Below are positions 1 to 11,982 of a stretch of DNA of 64,000 nt, in pieces. The stretch is from assembly GCF_954871325.1 (NCBI RefSeq), contig NC_088778.1:10673882-10737881 (forward strand). The letters run 5' to 3'. The notes beneath the pieces are model-generated. The model saw only the letters and a program-made list of their open reading frames with translations. It was not told the DNA's origin and did not search any database. Positions within the stretch are counted from its first letter, which is position 1. Every line of letters begins with the position of its first letter. A program made the position numbers and the translations under genes. This stretch comes from Gordionus sp. m RMFG-2023 (Eukaryota > Nematomorpha > Gordioida > Chordodea > Parachordodidae).

Positions 1-1240
1 AATTGAAAGAGAAACAATGCGAGATGACATACTTTCTAAAGTATACAGATATACAATAGACGGATGGCCAATAAACTATGATGCATGTTCAAAGAAATAT
101 AGTCAAAGGAGAGAGGAAATTACAACAGAGAGAGGTAGTTTATTGTGGACAACTAAAATGATAATACCACAACAATACCGAAACAACGTGTTAGACATGA
201 TACATCAAGGACATATTGGAATGGTAAAAATGAAGATGAGAGCAAGACAATACGCGTGGTGGCCTAATATAAACCAAGATATAGAAAGATGGGTCGAAAA
301 ATGTAGAGAATGCCAGGAACAACATGATATGCCTCAAAAGACATCAATTCAAAATTGGCCAAAACTACCAAAAGATTGGCACCGAGTACATATTGATTAT
401 GCTGGACCATTTCAAAATCATTATTAGTTGGTAAAGATAGATGCTAGCAGTAGCTGGCCAGAAATAGTTCCCATGACTAATACTACAACCGAAAGAACGA
501 TGAAAATATTAAGAAATATTTTTGCCAGATTCGGATTTCCTAAGATAATCGTTTCTGATAACGGACCACAATTCAGCAGTAAAGAATTCCATGATTTCTG
601 CGAAAAAAACGGAATACAATTAGCGACGGGAGTCCTTACCATCCTCAGACAAACGGCATAGCAGAACGATTAGATCGAACGTTTAAACAGAGCATGAATA
701 AAAGAAACGAGGGGGATTTAGAAACCAGTCTACCTATTTTTATCTACAATCACAGAAATACATCAGGGACAGAAACTAAACAAATTCCAGCTGAAATACT
801 ACTAAAAATAAAACCTTAGAGGATTGTTAGAACAAATATTCGAACGGGGGAACAAAAAGGAGATTAAAATACTACACTCAAAAATTAGAAATAAATGAAA
901 AAGTGTGGTGGCGAATTTACAATAATAAAGAAAAAAAATGGGAAAAAGCCATTATTAAAAGCATACTCGGATCACTACGATATGAAGTAAGTATAAAGGG
1001 TAAAACGATTATACGTCATACTGATCAATTAAGGAAAAGAACCGAAAATATATTAACTAATGAATACGAATTAGAAGAGAGACCCGAACGGAAGAGAGAA
1101 CCGAAGAGAGAGTAAACAAAGAGGACATAATAAGCAATAACGATGAATTGAATCTAAAGGAGAGAGAGGAAGAAACTACAAGTCAAGATCGTTATCCCAA
1201 AAGAATACGAACGGAACCCAGTAGATTGGGGATAAATGAT
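1..1240 (+). mobile_element. Ty3-type LTR retrotransposon fossil, 3' part of pol
   Basis: This is the 3' end of a Ty3/mdg4-class LTR retrotransposon, cut by the window edge. On the plus strand, 17-427 holds the integrase HHCC zinc-binding region (HIGMVKMK followed by CRECQ) and the start of the catalytic core (HIDYAGPF). Bases 428-661 hold the next core part (SDNGPQFSSKEF), and 903-1115 the C-terminal integrase region (VWWRIYNN, IIRHTDQLR). A purine-rich stretch near 1225-1233 could be the polypurine tract before the 3' LTR, whose end I could not place. The copy is broken, with about three breaks visible. It lies downstream of MELK exon 4 on the other strand, so it probably sits in a MELK intron. 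Confidence 0.85.
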
Positions 1241-1751
1241 ATGTATTGAATTGTTGTTTTGTTATTTTTTGTAAAATGTTTATTTTCATTATTATATATT
1301 ATATTAATTTGAATAACGAAAAAATGAGATTTTGAAAAATAAAAAATTGCGATTTCGATATTTCTATAATGATTAAGCGTTTGTTTGATTATAATTGAAA
1401 TATGAGCTTTAAAGGGAATTAAAATTATACATTATAATTTGAAATATACTTGATATTGGGCACACAAACCAAAATCAATAAGTTTTAAGTTGTTATTTTC
1501 GTCCAATAGCAAATTTTCCTAGTTAACACATTAAAGAATAAGATATTTTGAATAAACTATCATAAAAATTTTTATCAGTTCATTTGCACAAATTACATAT
1601 TATTACCCCCCATCAAAATAAAATGGTTTAATTTAAAAAAAAAAATATATTTTCTAAAGTAACAATAATTTTTTCTGAATTAGTATTACATATTATACAA
1701 AAAAAAACCAAATGAGGACAATAAGAAAGATAAAATATTAAAATATATTTT
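1241..1751. other. AT-rich stretch, possibly LTR remnant
   Basis: No exon is recognisable on either strand. The left part may be the 3' LTR of the fossil ending near 1240, but no second copy is in the window to prove it. Confidence 0.4.
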
Positions 1752-1898
1752 AGAGATGTACCTGATTCAGGGATCCGGTCAGATCTATTAAAATACTCGG
1801 ATCTTAACCGGATATTTTTATATAGGACATGACCGGGTAATTAATGTTTTTAGGAACCGGTATCGAACAACTAATAAAATTGGATCTGGTACATCTCT
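1752..1898. mobile_element. 147-bp hAT-type MITE
   Basis: The inverted ends read AGAGATGTACC and GGTACATCTCT, followed inward by a GGATCCGG/GATCTGG-rich subterminal region. The flanks TATATTTT and TATCATTT match at 6 of 8 positions, as expected for a decayed 8-bp hAT target duplication. It has no coding capacity and lies just past the donor side of MELK exon 4. Confidence 0.7.
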
Positions 1899-1903
1899 TA
1901 TCA

Positions 1904-2068
<165 letters not shown>

Positions 2069-2310
2069 CTAAAATAAATGTAAATAAAATCATTGTATTG
2101 TTGTTATAGAAGTATATTCATATAAAAGATATGATAAATTTAGGTACAGTAATCCTAATTAGGCCTATAATGAGGGTAGGCAAGTCAGGTTGCTAATATT
2201 CCTATAAATATTTCAAAAATGGACTAAACGTTTTTCCCTTTATTTTTGGCGGCTTATATATAACATGATTTTTGAGTAACTTTTTGGGATTTGGGCAATA
2301 TTTTAAATAC

Positions 2311-4095
2311 AAACTAAGGTGCACGTAAGTGTTTAAATTTTAACTCTCCATATCGCTTTTATTTTTGGAGATATCAAAGGCTCAAAATATGAAAAATGAT
2401 TTATTTTTACGCTTATTGATTGCCATTCAATTGAAGATTTTATAATAACTACAATTTAAAAAATAATGATTATAAAATATCAAAATAATGTGTATTCATT
2501 CGATTATCAGATTTTTTAAAATGCCATTTAACCCCTAAAGTTTAAATTCCTTATAAAAAAATGATGAGTTTCCCCCATTTTTATAAACATATAGCATTAT
2601 GTCACTAAGGCCAATCTATATCTATATGAAAAAAATCGAAATGTCAAGTTATCGCTTCCATGCTAAAAATCGATAAGAACACTAATTAAAATGCAAAGAA
2701 TATATTTTTAACACATATTACTTAATTAATTGCCCTGATATTATCTTAAAAATTTTTATCTATGAGGGATGGCAAAATTGATAGAAGGTATATATGGCCG
2801 GTCACATACTCCAAAATATTATTTTTATGTATAAAGTTCTCGAAAGTTTCGATTTGTAGAAAACGGCGAAATCAAGATTTTCGCCAAAATATATTGCCCA
2901 GGCATCAATATTTGGCCAGCCTCTGCCATCTATATGCGAAATTTAGAGGCTTAGGTAATAATTATTTGGTTAAAATCTTTAGGTTTTTGAAAAGACTATT
3001 GTTGTGAATAAATATATCAAATCATTTTTGTCTCGCCCTAGAATGAGATATGTTATATCTCCAATATCAAGGGACATGATACGATTAGTGAATTAGACTG
3101 TGATATAAAAAAACGGGGATTTCTTAAGGTTATGATATAGCCATTATTAGATGTAATATCGATGATAAGAGCATTATCTTTGATAAAAATAAAATTTATG
3201 GAGTATAATCTATAAATTAAACATTAATCAGATGTGAGCAATAAGCTTAGAATATTTTGCATTTGCATGTAATAACCCTTCAATTAAACTTTCTAATCAA
3301 CAAATTTTTTTAGTCAATTTGGGTTATGTTAATAAAAAGAACTAACATCGATTTAAAGCTTTGACCACGGGAAAATTAGTAATAACGTATGAGAATTAAA
3401 ATAAAAATTCAATTGAATAATGAAAAAAAGGAAACTCTACCAAAGCAAACGAAAAATTATTTCTAGAATAAACCCATAAAATATGGATTTTATATCATTC
3501 AAAACACCCAACCCTGATTTTTATTCTTAGTAAAAGAATTTAATTAAATATTTATGCAATATTGTAATTTTTATTGGTAAGAAAATATTAAATTCACTAA
3601 ATTATATGCATATACTTTATTTCCCAAAAATACTTTCCAACCTATCCTTCATAATTTTTTTGAAAATTTACAATTTTGCATAAATATATGAGATGTAATT
3701 TATTATTATTGTAAAAATAGCATTTTAAATAATATTAGAACTATGCTATCTATTGAAGGTGTTTTTAATTTTATCAATATTCCCTCTAAAAGAAAAAAAC
3801 TTGGCATTCCGATTTCTTTTAATACCGATAAAGATTGGTCTTAGTGACATTCGCTTAATATATTTTTAAAAAATCAAAGAAACTCATTATTTTTCACACA
3901 ATAAAAAAATAGAATGTAAACTATATTTTGATATTAAAATCATTATTTATAATTACGTAGTTTTTAGTAAATATCTTTAATTGACAATCGATAAGTGTTA
4001 AACAAGGTCGTTTTTTATACCTTGATATCTCCAAAAATATTAGAACTAGGATGCTAAAATTTAAACAATGCATTAGTTACGTGTACTTTAGTTAC
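2311..4095. mobile_element. Long-inverted-repeat element in MELK intron 3
   Basis: The left arm (about 2311-2670) and the right arm (about 3790-4095) are diverged reverse complements for roughly 300 bases. Paired landmarks are CTAAGGTGCACGTAA with the reverse complement of TTACGTGTACTTTAG, TTTTTGGAGATATCAA with its complement near 4021, and CACTAAGGCCAATCT with its complement near 3835. The roughly 1.1-kb middle has no recognisable transposase. A segment at 2860-2990 (AAATCAAGATTTTCGCC and AGGCTTAGGTAA) resembles the middle of the MITE at 21701-21901. It could be a non-autonomous DNA transposon or a foldback element. No target duplication was resolved. Confidence 0.7.
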
Positions 4096-4185
4096 TAAAT
4101 CACAAAAATTAAAATGAGCAGAGAGAATCGGGATCTATTTGACATGGAACGATATCACAATATTTTTAAAATAAATTTTACATAC

Positions 4186-4302
4186 TTCCATAATCATGTA
4201 CATGATGTTTTCAGTTTCAATTACTTGATACAATTGAATAATGTGCTTGTGGTGAAGTTCTTTAAGTGCCTCTATTTCATCGTACGCCCTTTTGAGATCA
4301 TC
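4186..4302 (-). CDS. MELK: MELK-like kinase, coding exon 3 (helix C to hinge)
   Basis: The exon has 117 nt, 39 codons in phase 0-0. The acceptor is a textbook pyrimidine tract ending TTCTTCTCAG and the donor is GTATGT. The encoded stretch runs DDLKRAYDEIEALKEL, then HHKHIIQLYQVIE and MYMIME. It contains the helix C glutamate (EIEAL) that pairs with the ATP-site lysine. It joins directly to YCTGG of exon 4. Confidence 0.95.
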
Positions 4303-4329
4303 CTGAGAAGAAAAAAAATATGTAACTTG

Positions 4330-4600
4330 TTTTAAGTAATCGGCTAATTTTAGCCGACTCCAAAAGGTTAGCCGATAGTGAAAACTTAGGCATCGGCTAA
4401 GAGGTTCAGCTAATCGTCCGAAAGCGTTATGTAATAAATAAAAAAAATTATAAATAATTAGAATATAAATGAATGATAATTTATGTTAGGATCAGTGTTG
4501 CTTAACGCTTAAGGACGAGCCGAGCTCCTTATTTGATGCTTAATTTTTGACTAATTAGATTAAGCCGACTTTTAGGTTAAGCCAAATTAAGCAACACTAT
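4330..4600. repeat. Two short palindromic, MITE-like sequences
   Basis: About 4335-4425 is rich in inverted copies of ATCGGCTAA. About 4493-4599 has ends AGTGTTGCTTAA and TTAAGCAACACT, close to the TAGTGTTG family at 21701, 31544 and 43426. I found no convincing target duplication. Confidence 0.5.
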
Positions 4601-5644
4601 ATATAAGTATCATTAATCATAACTATATGTAGAAACTCAAAAAAAGAAAAAGGTTCACATGTTTTTAGCATTATCCATCTAAACAATAGTAGAGGTGTTA
4701 CTCAGAATTTACCAAAATGGGTAAAATACATTTTGGGTGGCTTCCTCGTTTATTTTATTAGGTTTTGGGAGCACTTTTGAAAGCGTTTGCCCAGATTACA
4801 CCTTTGTTTAAATTTTTGTAGTACTGTTAGATTATATTGTAGTAAAACAATGATAAAATATTATAAACATAAATTATAATATTTGCTAATTAAAATTTTT
4901 TTTATTTTTAATAAATGTTTTTGAAAAGCAAAAGTGCTTCATAGTTAATGAAATTCGCTATGCTAAAAATACATATGACTCAATTGAACTGCAATACTTT
5001 ACTACAACTAATAAAGTTGCAGGGTTGGGCAGTATTGAGGATATTTGTTTCTTTTTTTTCAAAAGTATCTTGTATTTTAAATCGAAAATACAAATTTTTA
5101 AATAATATCTTTATCCTCATCAATTTAAATTTTAAAAAGATACATATCATATTTGTTAATTTAATCGTTTACAATTATTTAAGTAAACATATTATTCAAT
5201 AAAATATAAAATAAGTTAAAGTTTTTGATAGCAAAATTTACATTATTTTTTTACTTTACTTTACTAAATGAAAATTATGGATATGAATCATTAATTATCA
5301 GTTATTATAGAAAGATAATATTATATGCAAATCAAGCATATATAGCATTATATATTTATAAGTCCCATATAATAAGTGTAAAGTATGTGATCATTCTTTT
5401 TTCAAATTTTTAAAACAAATAAAAGTAAATATTTTATAAAAAAAATCATTATTTATATTTATGCTCTTGATATTACCTAAACAACATTATAATGATTACT
5501 AGAAACTGAGTTACAATAAATATAAATGTCTCCTATTAAATATTCAAGATGGCATATCTGTTTTAAATAACTCAAGAACATCAAACAATGCATATAGTCA
5601 ATTAGAAGTATTAAATCATTTAAAAGTGACAGGTGTAATATGGA
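4601..5644. other. AT-rich intron sequence
   Basis: This is MELK intron 2 sequence. One hAT-like end (CAGGGTTGGGCAGTATTG, near 5020) is seen, without a partner. Nothing else is recognisable. Confidence 0.5.
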
Positions 5645-6313
5645 TTAGAACTGCAAAGTCTGACCTCTTTGGCCCATAAGAGTTTTAGCCCAAGTTGCCC
5701 TGCCTGGACCATTATAATTTTATTTTAAATTTACCTGGCCCAAAATAACCCATTATAATATTTTTAAAGTTTGCCCAACAGGCCCAAAAAGCTTTACAAA
5801 ATGTCCTCCCTTGCCAATTTTTTATCATATTTTTAATATCTAAATCTAATTTTCTCCAATGACAATTAGAGCTCGTATATCTCTTCAATAGTTATTTCTA
5901 CAATAATGGTTAAATAAATTGTGTTGAATAATTTGATACTGTTATTTATATTTGTTATAGATCATATCATAAATAAATTATTTTTTTTTATTAATTTACT
6001 TATTTATAAATTTAGTATTTTAACTATCTCTTAAAATACAAAGAAACAAGCCTATTGTAATAAATGTTAGCTTGAAATTTATGATAATATATCAGCATTT
6101 TAATGTCCTGCCTGACTGGCCTATTAAAATTTTATAAAAAATTGGTGATTGTCCTGTCTGATATTTTATGTATAAATTGCCCAGGCCAACCCTAAAATTT
6201 TTTATGCATGAATTGCCCTGCTCAATACAAAAAATATTATTTTCTGAGCCAGTTTAAATTTTTTTTTAAATTTTCTTGGCCTGACTTTAGGATGGACTTT
6301 ACAACCATAAAAA
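5645..6313. mobile_element. Probable non-autonomous hAT-like element in MELK intron 2
   Basis: The two ends are imperfect inverted repeats: GAACTGCAAAGTCTGACC at the left, and the reverse complement of GGACTTTACAACC at the right. Subterminal sequence on both sides is rich in GGCC/GCCC motifs in an otherwise AT-rich setting, as in other hAT elements of this window. There is no coding sequence. The boundaries are approximate and the target duplication was not resolved. Confidence 0.5.
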
Positions 6314-6801
6314 TACAAGAATTTTAAAATTGAATACCATTTTACCAACTTCCTCGGTTAAGAAGTTATTTAATTTTGCCAATAGGATTATTATTAATAC
6401 CTAACTGTCATAGTCTAAATGACCAATAATTTAAAAAATTAATAATAAATGTAGAATTATAAATGCATCCTTAAATTACTTAATTATATTTGGACTCATA
6501 ATTTAAGTAGGTTTTATTTTTATAATATAATTTCCAATTTTTAAAAATATACATCATGTCATTTTCTTCTACAACTCCTAAGCCAATAAATATACCCCCC
6601 TCCCCTTCCAAATTTATTCCTCACCTTCTTTAAATTTTACTTCCTATTAATTGGCAAAATAAAGGAAATAAAAAATGTTTACAATCATTTAACAACAAAC
6701 CAAAATTTTATTATATCAAATTGATAAATTCTGTGAAAATTCAAATTATATAAAGCAGAATTTTAAACAAACATATTTAAATTAATTTTAATAATTACTA
6801 C

Positions 6802-6887
6802 CTTTAGGACTATTTTGTCTATAATTTTAATTGCAACCTTCTCGCCTGTTAAAATATGAGTTGCTAGCTTTACTTTGCAGAAACCGC
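6802..6887 (-). CDS. MELK: MELK-like kinase, coding exon 2 (glycine loop and VAIK)
   Basis: The exon has 86 nt: two bases completing a Gly codon, then 28 codons. It encodes GGFCKVKLATH then TGEKVAIKIIDK, that is the second half of the glycine-rich loop and the VAIK motif with the ATP-binding lysine. The acceptor is CAAATAG and the donor GTAGTA. The next residues (DDLKRAY) are in exon 3, in the order seen in animal MELK. Confidence 0.95.
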
Positions 6888-6929
6888 CTATTTGATATAT
6901 GAAGAATGATATAAATTAAAAATATATAC

Positions 6930-6993
6930 CGCAGCCTATGGTCTCTTGTATACTATAAAGATTAGCAAGATGATAATGAATCTTTTTGCTCAT
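6930..6993 (-). CDS. MELK: MELK-like kinase, coding exon 1 with start codon
   Basis: ATG at 6993-6991 opens a 21-codon exon (MSKKIHYHL... then LYSIQETIGC) that ends one base into a Gly codon before the donor GTATAT. With exon 2 this builds the GxGxF loop (IGCGGF). The methionine lies about 10 residues before the usual start of the kinase fold, as in animal MELK, so it is very likely the true start. The intron to exon 2 is only 42 nt. Confidence 0.92.
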
Positions 6994-7022
6994 ATTTATA
7001 GTATTTAATATTAGGTACTAAA

Positions 7023-7091
7023 ATTGGATGTGATATATACTTTATAGCGTTTTGAATTAAAAAAAATTTTAAAATTCGAGGCGTTTATTGG
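7023..7091 (-). promoter_or_regulatory. Possible MELK promoter: CCAAT boxes and CHR-like site
   Basis: Upstream of the MELK start there are two inverted CCAAT boxes (ATTGG at 7023-7027 and 7087-7091) around a TTTGAA at 7051-7056 preceded by GCG. CCAAT plus CDE/CHR arrangements are known in promoters of G2/M genes, MELK among them. Such short motifs arise easily by chance in AT-rich DNA, and no transcription start is known here. Confidence 0.2.
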
Positions 7092-7185
7092 TGGACTACA
7101 TTTATTCCTCGTTAAACTTTTAAATAATAATTAATTTTTTTTGAAAGTAAAATTATACAAAATATAATTAAAAAATCTAAGTATG

Positions 7186-7285
7186 TGTTAAACAGTGACA
7201 CTCATGTATTTTATCTTAACTTTAAAAAATTGTTATGTTAAACAGTGACACTCATGTATTTTATCTTAACTTTAAAAAATTGTTT
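7186..7285. repeat. Perfect 50-bp tandem duplication
   Basis: Two adjacent, apparently identical copies of a 50-base unit beginning TGTTAAACAGTGACACTC lie about 190 bases upstream of the MELK start codon. Identity suggests a recent duplication. Confidence 0.9.
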
Positions 7286-7769
7286 TTTTTTTACATCCTT
7301 AAGCTATTTATGGCGTAACTTAATATATTTCAAATGTAATAAGAATTGTTTCTTTCTTTTTGTTAAAAACAACTTTTATATTTTAAAAATCAATTTGTTT
7401 ATAAACTAATATTAAATTTTATATTTTATAAATCAATTTACTTAATAAACTAATGTTCAATTTTTTATTTTAACTTTAAAAAAAAAAGATCAATTTATGA
7501 TAAACTACACTAAATTAAATTGTCAATATATATAGGAAACTATTTTGATTTATGCGATCATTATATTTTTTAAATTTAAATATCAATAAATTGACGTAAT
7601 ATACGTTTATAACATTTGATTTCTGCCTTTGATATCTGCAACCTTTTCAGTATGAAAGGCAACAAATAATAAATGTCTATTTAATATTATTTAGAATCAC
7701 TTTATTTTTTTCTTAAAAATGTTTCACTATAATAAAGATTTGAAGATTCTTGTGTGTAAACTCCAGTGG

Positions 7770-7860
7770 TGTAGCCAGGATTTATCCATGGTAGGGTGGG
7801 AATGGGGGGGGGGGGAGAGGAAGTCAAACTCTCTTTACTCCGGCCTTTGGCCGGGCCTCT
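7770..7860. mobile_element. Solo end of a CAGTGGYGTAGCCAGG-type DNA transposon
   Basis: CCAGTGGTGTAGCCAGGATT followed by a G-rich run is a terminal-repeat type shared with 27436 and 33237 in this window. No matching right end was found, so it is a fragment. Confidence 0.5.
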
Positions 7861-9308
7861 AAAAATAATTAACAATATAATTTTTTAGTAGTTATCTTTA
7901 TAACATCTTTGTTGAAGTTGACTGAACAATTCGAAATACTATTCTAAAATTTACCAATATTTAGTGCTTTATTAGTGTCTAACCACTTAAGTAGCCCGCA
8001 TAAATGAAAAAATATTAATAAAAAAATTTTGGCCAAATTTATGATTAATAGCGACTTGAAGCATTATTCTGAAAATTTTACCAGTGTTTAGTGTTCAATT
8101 GTAAATTAATTCAATCCATTCAGTGTAGAAAGAAAAAAAAAATTGCACCTGAAACCTTCTATTTTTTATGATATCACTCAATATATCTTAATCTATGTTA
8201 TAATTATTTATTTTAATTAAATTTTTGTATATAACAAAATTTTACAGAATTATAGATTTTATTTAGTATTAAGATACTTCACATAAATAACATCCATTTA
8301 TTTAACTATATATTTATTTTAATGATAATATACAATAAATTAAATTTCAAAATGTATAATTTTATATAGATTATTATAATAAAAATTTATTGGAAATAAC
8401 TGTATTAAAAAAAATATAATTAGTGTAAAATATAAGTAATTTTTGTTAAACATAACGGATTTAAAAAAAATATAATTTAACAATTATAATTAATATACAT
8501 ATTATATTATCAAAATATAAACAACTCTTATTACAATTGCAATACTTTTATTTAAAATAGTATAATATAAAAAATATATAAATATTATTGTTTACGTTGT
8601 GCCCTTTGGAATGTCCTTCCTGAATAATTTAACTGCCCTTTGGAATTACCGTCCTAAAGAATTTCTATTATTAACTAATTTATTTTATTTTTTCAAACAA
8701 GACACACGAAACAAAATATTAATTAATTTTTCAAAATTAATTTTTCTTTTAAACAAGAACAAAAAAAATTATATTAAATTTTACAAAATTTTTTTTCGAA
8801 AATGTATATATATAACTGACTCACATGAGTCTCACAATCACCAAAAACAAACGGAGCTCCCAATCCCTACTTTTTGTCTAATTAGTTTTAGGCGATTTTT
8901 CGGTTAAGACTAATTAATTTTTTTAGGCTAATAACACTACTTATAAATTTCAAACAATTTTATGACAAACTTATGAAGAAACTTTAATTTATATTAATTT
9001 TTTCAAAATTTTTCAAAATATTTTTAATTGTAAATAAAAATTTCTTAAGAAGTACGCCAACTAGCTAGTCCCTACTATAAAAAACCCTTACTTATCAACC
9101 CTTTATTCTTAATCTGCACTGATGATGTTCACAAAAGCTTTATCAAGATGATAGGATAACAAACCAAAAATTTTATTAGTTTCTAGTATTATATAAATTT
9201 AATTACAAAAAAATCTTTTTTATTTCTAAACAAAAATCATAAAAAAATTTAAAAAATCATTTTTATTTCTAAACAAAAATCATAAAAAAATTTTAAAAAA
9301 ATGATTTA
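7861..9308. other. AT-rich spacer without recognisable genes
   Basis: No host exon was seen on either strand. A motif GCCCTTTGGAAT occurs twice near 8600-8645. Bases 8860-8935 resemble the small palindromic element at 4493. A roughly 44-bp tandem duplication (ATTTCTAAACAAAAATCAT) lies at 9215-9300. Confidence 0.5.
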
Positions 9309-9438
9309 AAAAATCATAAGAATATTTAATCATGATTTCTTTTGAATTTCATTTAAAAAATATAATATCCGATCACATGTTATCTAAATTTAATTATTAT
9401 CCAATCAATCTTGTTTAAGTCGGTTGATTGGCATTACA
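9309..9438 (-). repeat. 3' LTR of the minus-strand Ty3-type fossil
   Basis: It matches 17122-17263 in the same orientation, best over the last 95-100 bases (TTGAATTTCATTTAAAAA through TGATTGGCATTACA). The outer boundary is approximate. Confidence 0.65.
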
Positions 9439-9553
9439 TAACGACATGCCACCCCTTTATGGGCCAATGGCATGGCTACCAAAAAAAATAATATTATATT
9501 TATCATTACCAATTGCTATAATTTATAAACAAAAAAACTAATCTCAAACTAAT

Positions 9554-10112
9554 TTAGTACAAACGAACATTCATGTATAACTGTCTCTTACTCTGACATA
9601 GGATTAGTCCCTCATCACCGTTCATGTTCCCAAAGAAAGTGGTCATGGCGGGATTGTGAGCGCTGGATGCGATAGTAGCCACTGCTAGCTGCAATAAATC
9701 ACATACCTCCGGTGCCCTGGACGTTCCTTTGACTTTCACTTGTATCACGAATCGGCAACGACAACTGAGATTCCCGAATAATGTTTGTACCGGCACCCAG
9801 TTTGCGGAGGACGTCGGTTGGTTTACTCCAACTTCGCAAGCTACCCTCTTGTGAGTTCCACTAGCGTCCGCCATCGAGTTGTTGGACATGGTTCCCATAG
9901 GTACTCGGGTTCCCTTCGGGGGCATCGAGCACTGGTGACGCAAATGCCCATCCGCCTGGCAGTTGTAGCACCATTTTTTCCTTGCTCTCTGGAACGGATA
10001 GCTGATTTTCGTTCCCGGCACCCTCTCCCAGCGACATTCCGTTGTTTTTGCGAATTAATGTCACTTGCAGATAAAATTCTCCCATATCCACCAATTTTGA
10101 CGTAGTCTCCAT
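9554..10112 (-). pseudogene. Zinc-knuckle ORF of the Ty3-type fossil
   Basis: The minus strand encodes a CCHC knuckle (CYNCQADGHLRHQC) in a GC-richer block of about 570 bases. It lies downstream of the integrase region, which is not where a Gag knuckle normally sits. It may be an extra ORF of this family or a trace of a second element. As part of a fossil I describe it only as such. Confidence 0.6.
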
Positions 10113-11076
10113 CGGGTGGCGTTGAGGATATTCAATGACAATGCGTTATTGGGATTACAAAAACTCAAGAGATCACTTATATTTTCTCCTTTAGAATTTG
10201 AGTATACAGACAATTTATAGCAATAATAAAAAAAATAAACGATTATTCATATTTTCTCTTTTAAAATTTATAAAATATGCAATATATAATAATACAAACT
10301 TTAAAAAAAACTTAAATTATAGTTATTTTTTTTTTTTACAATTTAATTAATTTTTTTTTTTTAAAAAAAAGAACCGCAACCTTAACCAAGAGACTCCATA
10401 AAAACCTTCCTTTTTTTTTAAATACATAAAACATGTGCAGGGCGGAAATTCAGCACCATGAAATCTTTTACCAACTCTCTTCCGTTTTTTCATCTCCTCT
10501 TGCGGCTTGGCAAAGATAAAAAATAAACAGACATGGAATATTAAAAATATAAATTAAAGAGGGTGGAAAAAGGAAAAAAAAATATAAAACAACACAACAC
10601 ATGCATGGACACAATCATCTACCATCCCACATTTCAAAAATATCCCTTTCGTTCTTCTTTTTTTCTTGCAGCCGGCTGGTCAAGATAAAAACATACCACA
10701 AGGATATAATAAAAAGAGAAAGAATCAAAAATGTTTAACACAAATTTTATCGACGAAACAAAAATTAAATTTTCTCCTTTCTAAATGACCCGGCCAAAGA
10801 TAAGAGTTCATTATACACCAACTAAAAGCCATTATGTACCACTAATATACTCTTTTTCATAATAAAAAGAGAAAGAATAAAAAATGTTTAACACAACTTT
10901 TATCGGCAAAACACTATTAACATTCTTGCCTTTTTAAATCAGCATTTATCCATATAATCTTTTGTGTATATCTCAAGAGTTATACCTTAATCAATATACG
11001 TAATCAAATTTAATGGTATTTGAATGTCATAACTATCTGCGTACTTTTGCAGATCTTGTAAACCTTTAATGGTTGC

Positions 11077-11747
11077 TGTTAATATATAATTTGAATTTTG
11101 TAACTTATGACCTTTTGTAAAAATCTTTTATTTTTTTTGATGACCTATAATTTGAATATTTTTTATTTTAACCTTTTGTAAAAATCTTTTCTTTTTTTAA
11201 TGACCTTTTAAATTATATTAATGTTAATATGTAAATAATAATATATATATATATAGCTGTAAAAATTGTAAAGATTTGAAGTAGTAATTTTTATAAAATT
11301 AAAAATAAATTAAATAAAGATATTTTATTTTTTTTAATATAAAAATATTCGACTTTTTTATTATTTTTTAAAAAAATATTATAAAATAATTCATATAATT
11401 TACAGAGGATTAAAAAATATATATTAAAATGGATATATTAAAAATTAAATATAAAAAAAATAAATATATAATATATATATAATCTATGAAGACATTAAAA
11501 AGGACTATAAAAAAAAAATATATATTTAAAAAAAAGGTGGGTATATATCATCCAAGAGAAGAGTGAATGCTTAAAAAATTAGACAGGCAAATTTCCAGGG
11601 AAATCTGTTGGCGAAGGTAAAATCCTTCATTGGGGTCCCCTGAGATCTGTCTCATTTTTTTTCCTATGATTTTGATGAAATTGAGGGCCTCGTTTCCAAA
11701 CATGCCTATTTTTGGTTTCTCTTTACCTGCCTTTCCAGAAAATATCA
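11077..11747 (+). repeat. 5' LTR of the nested element
   Basis: It has TG...CA ends and pairs with 13969-14273. The extra length is an insert at about 11340-11706. Confidence 0.85.
11340..11706 (-). mobile_element. 5'-truncated LINE-like retroelement fragment, copy 1
   Basis: On the minus strand it encodes FGNEALNFIKIIGKKM, then SGDPNEGFYLRQQISL, which I recall as part of a domain found at the end of retroelement polymerase proteins. A second copy lies at 47160-47645 with the same 3' side but a longer 5' side. A shared 3' end with different 5' truncation points is what target-primed LINE insertion leaves. It interrupts the LTR of the nested element. The LINE family is not settled. Confidence 0.6.
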
Positions 11748-11982
11748 TGGTGGCAGAGAATTAAGACGCTACAAATTATAGTGAAACATGGTGAAGCTAG
11801 ACGAAAGAGGATTATGGAAAATGATTTTAATATTATTCTAAAAACACGTAAGAGATGATTAAAATATAAAATTGAATAAAAATATAATAAAATTTTAATG
11901 ATGAAATATTTAAAATAGGACAATAATGATAAAACAAAATTCATAGATTAATTAGAAGATTATTTCGTAAAAAAGTTTAAGG

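Noticed and set aside
9785-10105. Plus-strand frame of 106 codons
   Set aside because: It is opposite the zinc-knuckle coding region of the fossil and shows no homology; a shadow frame.
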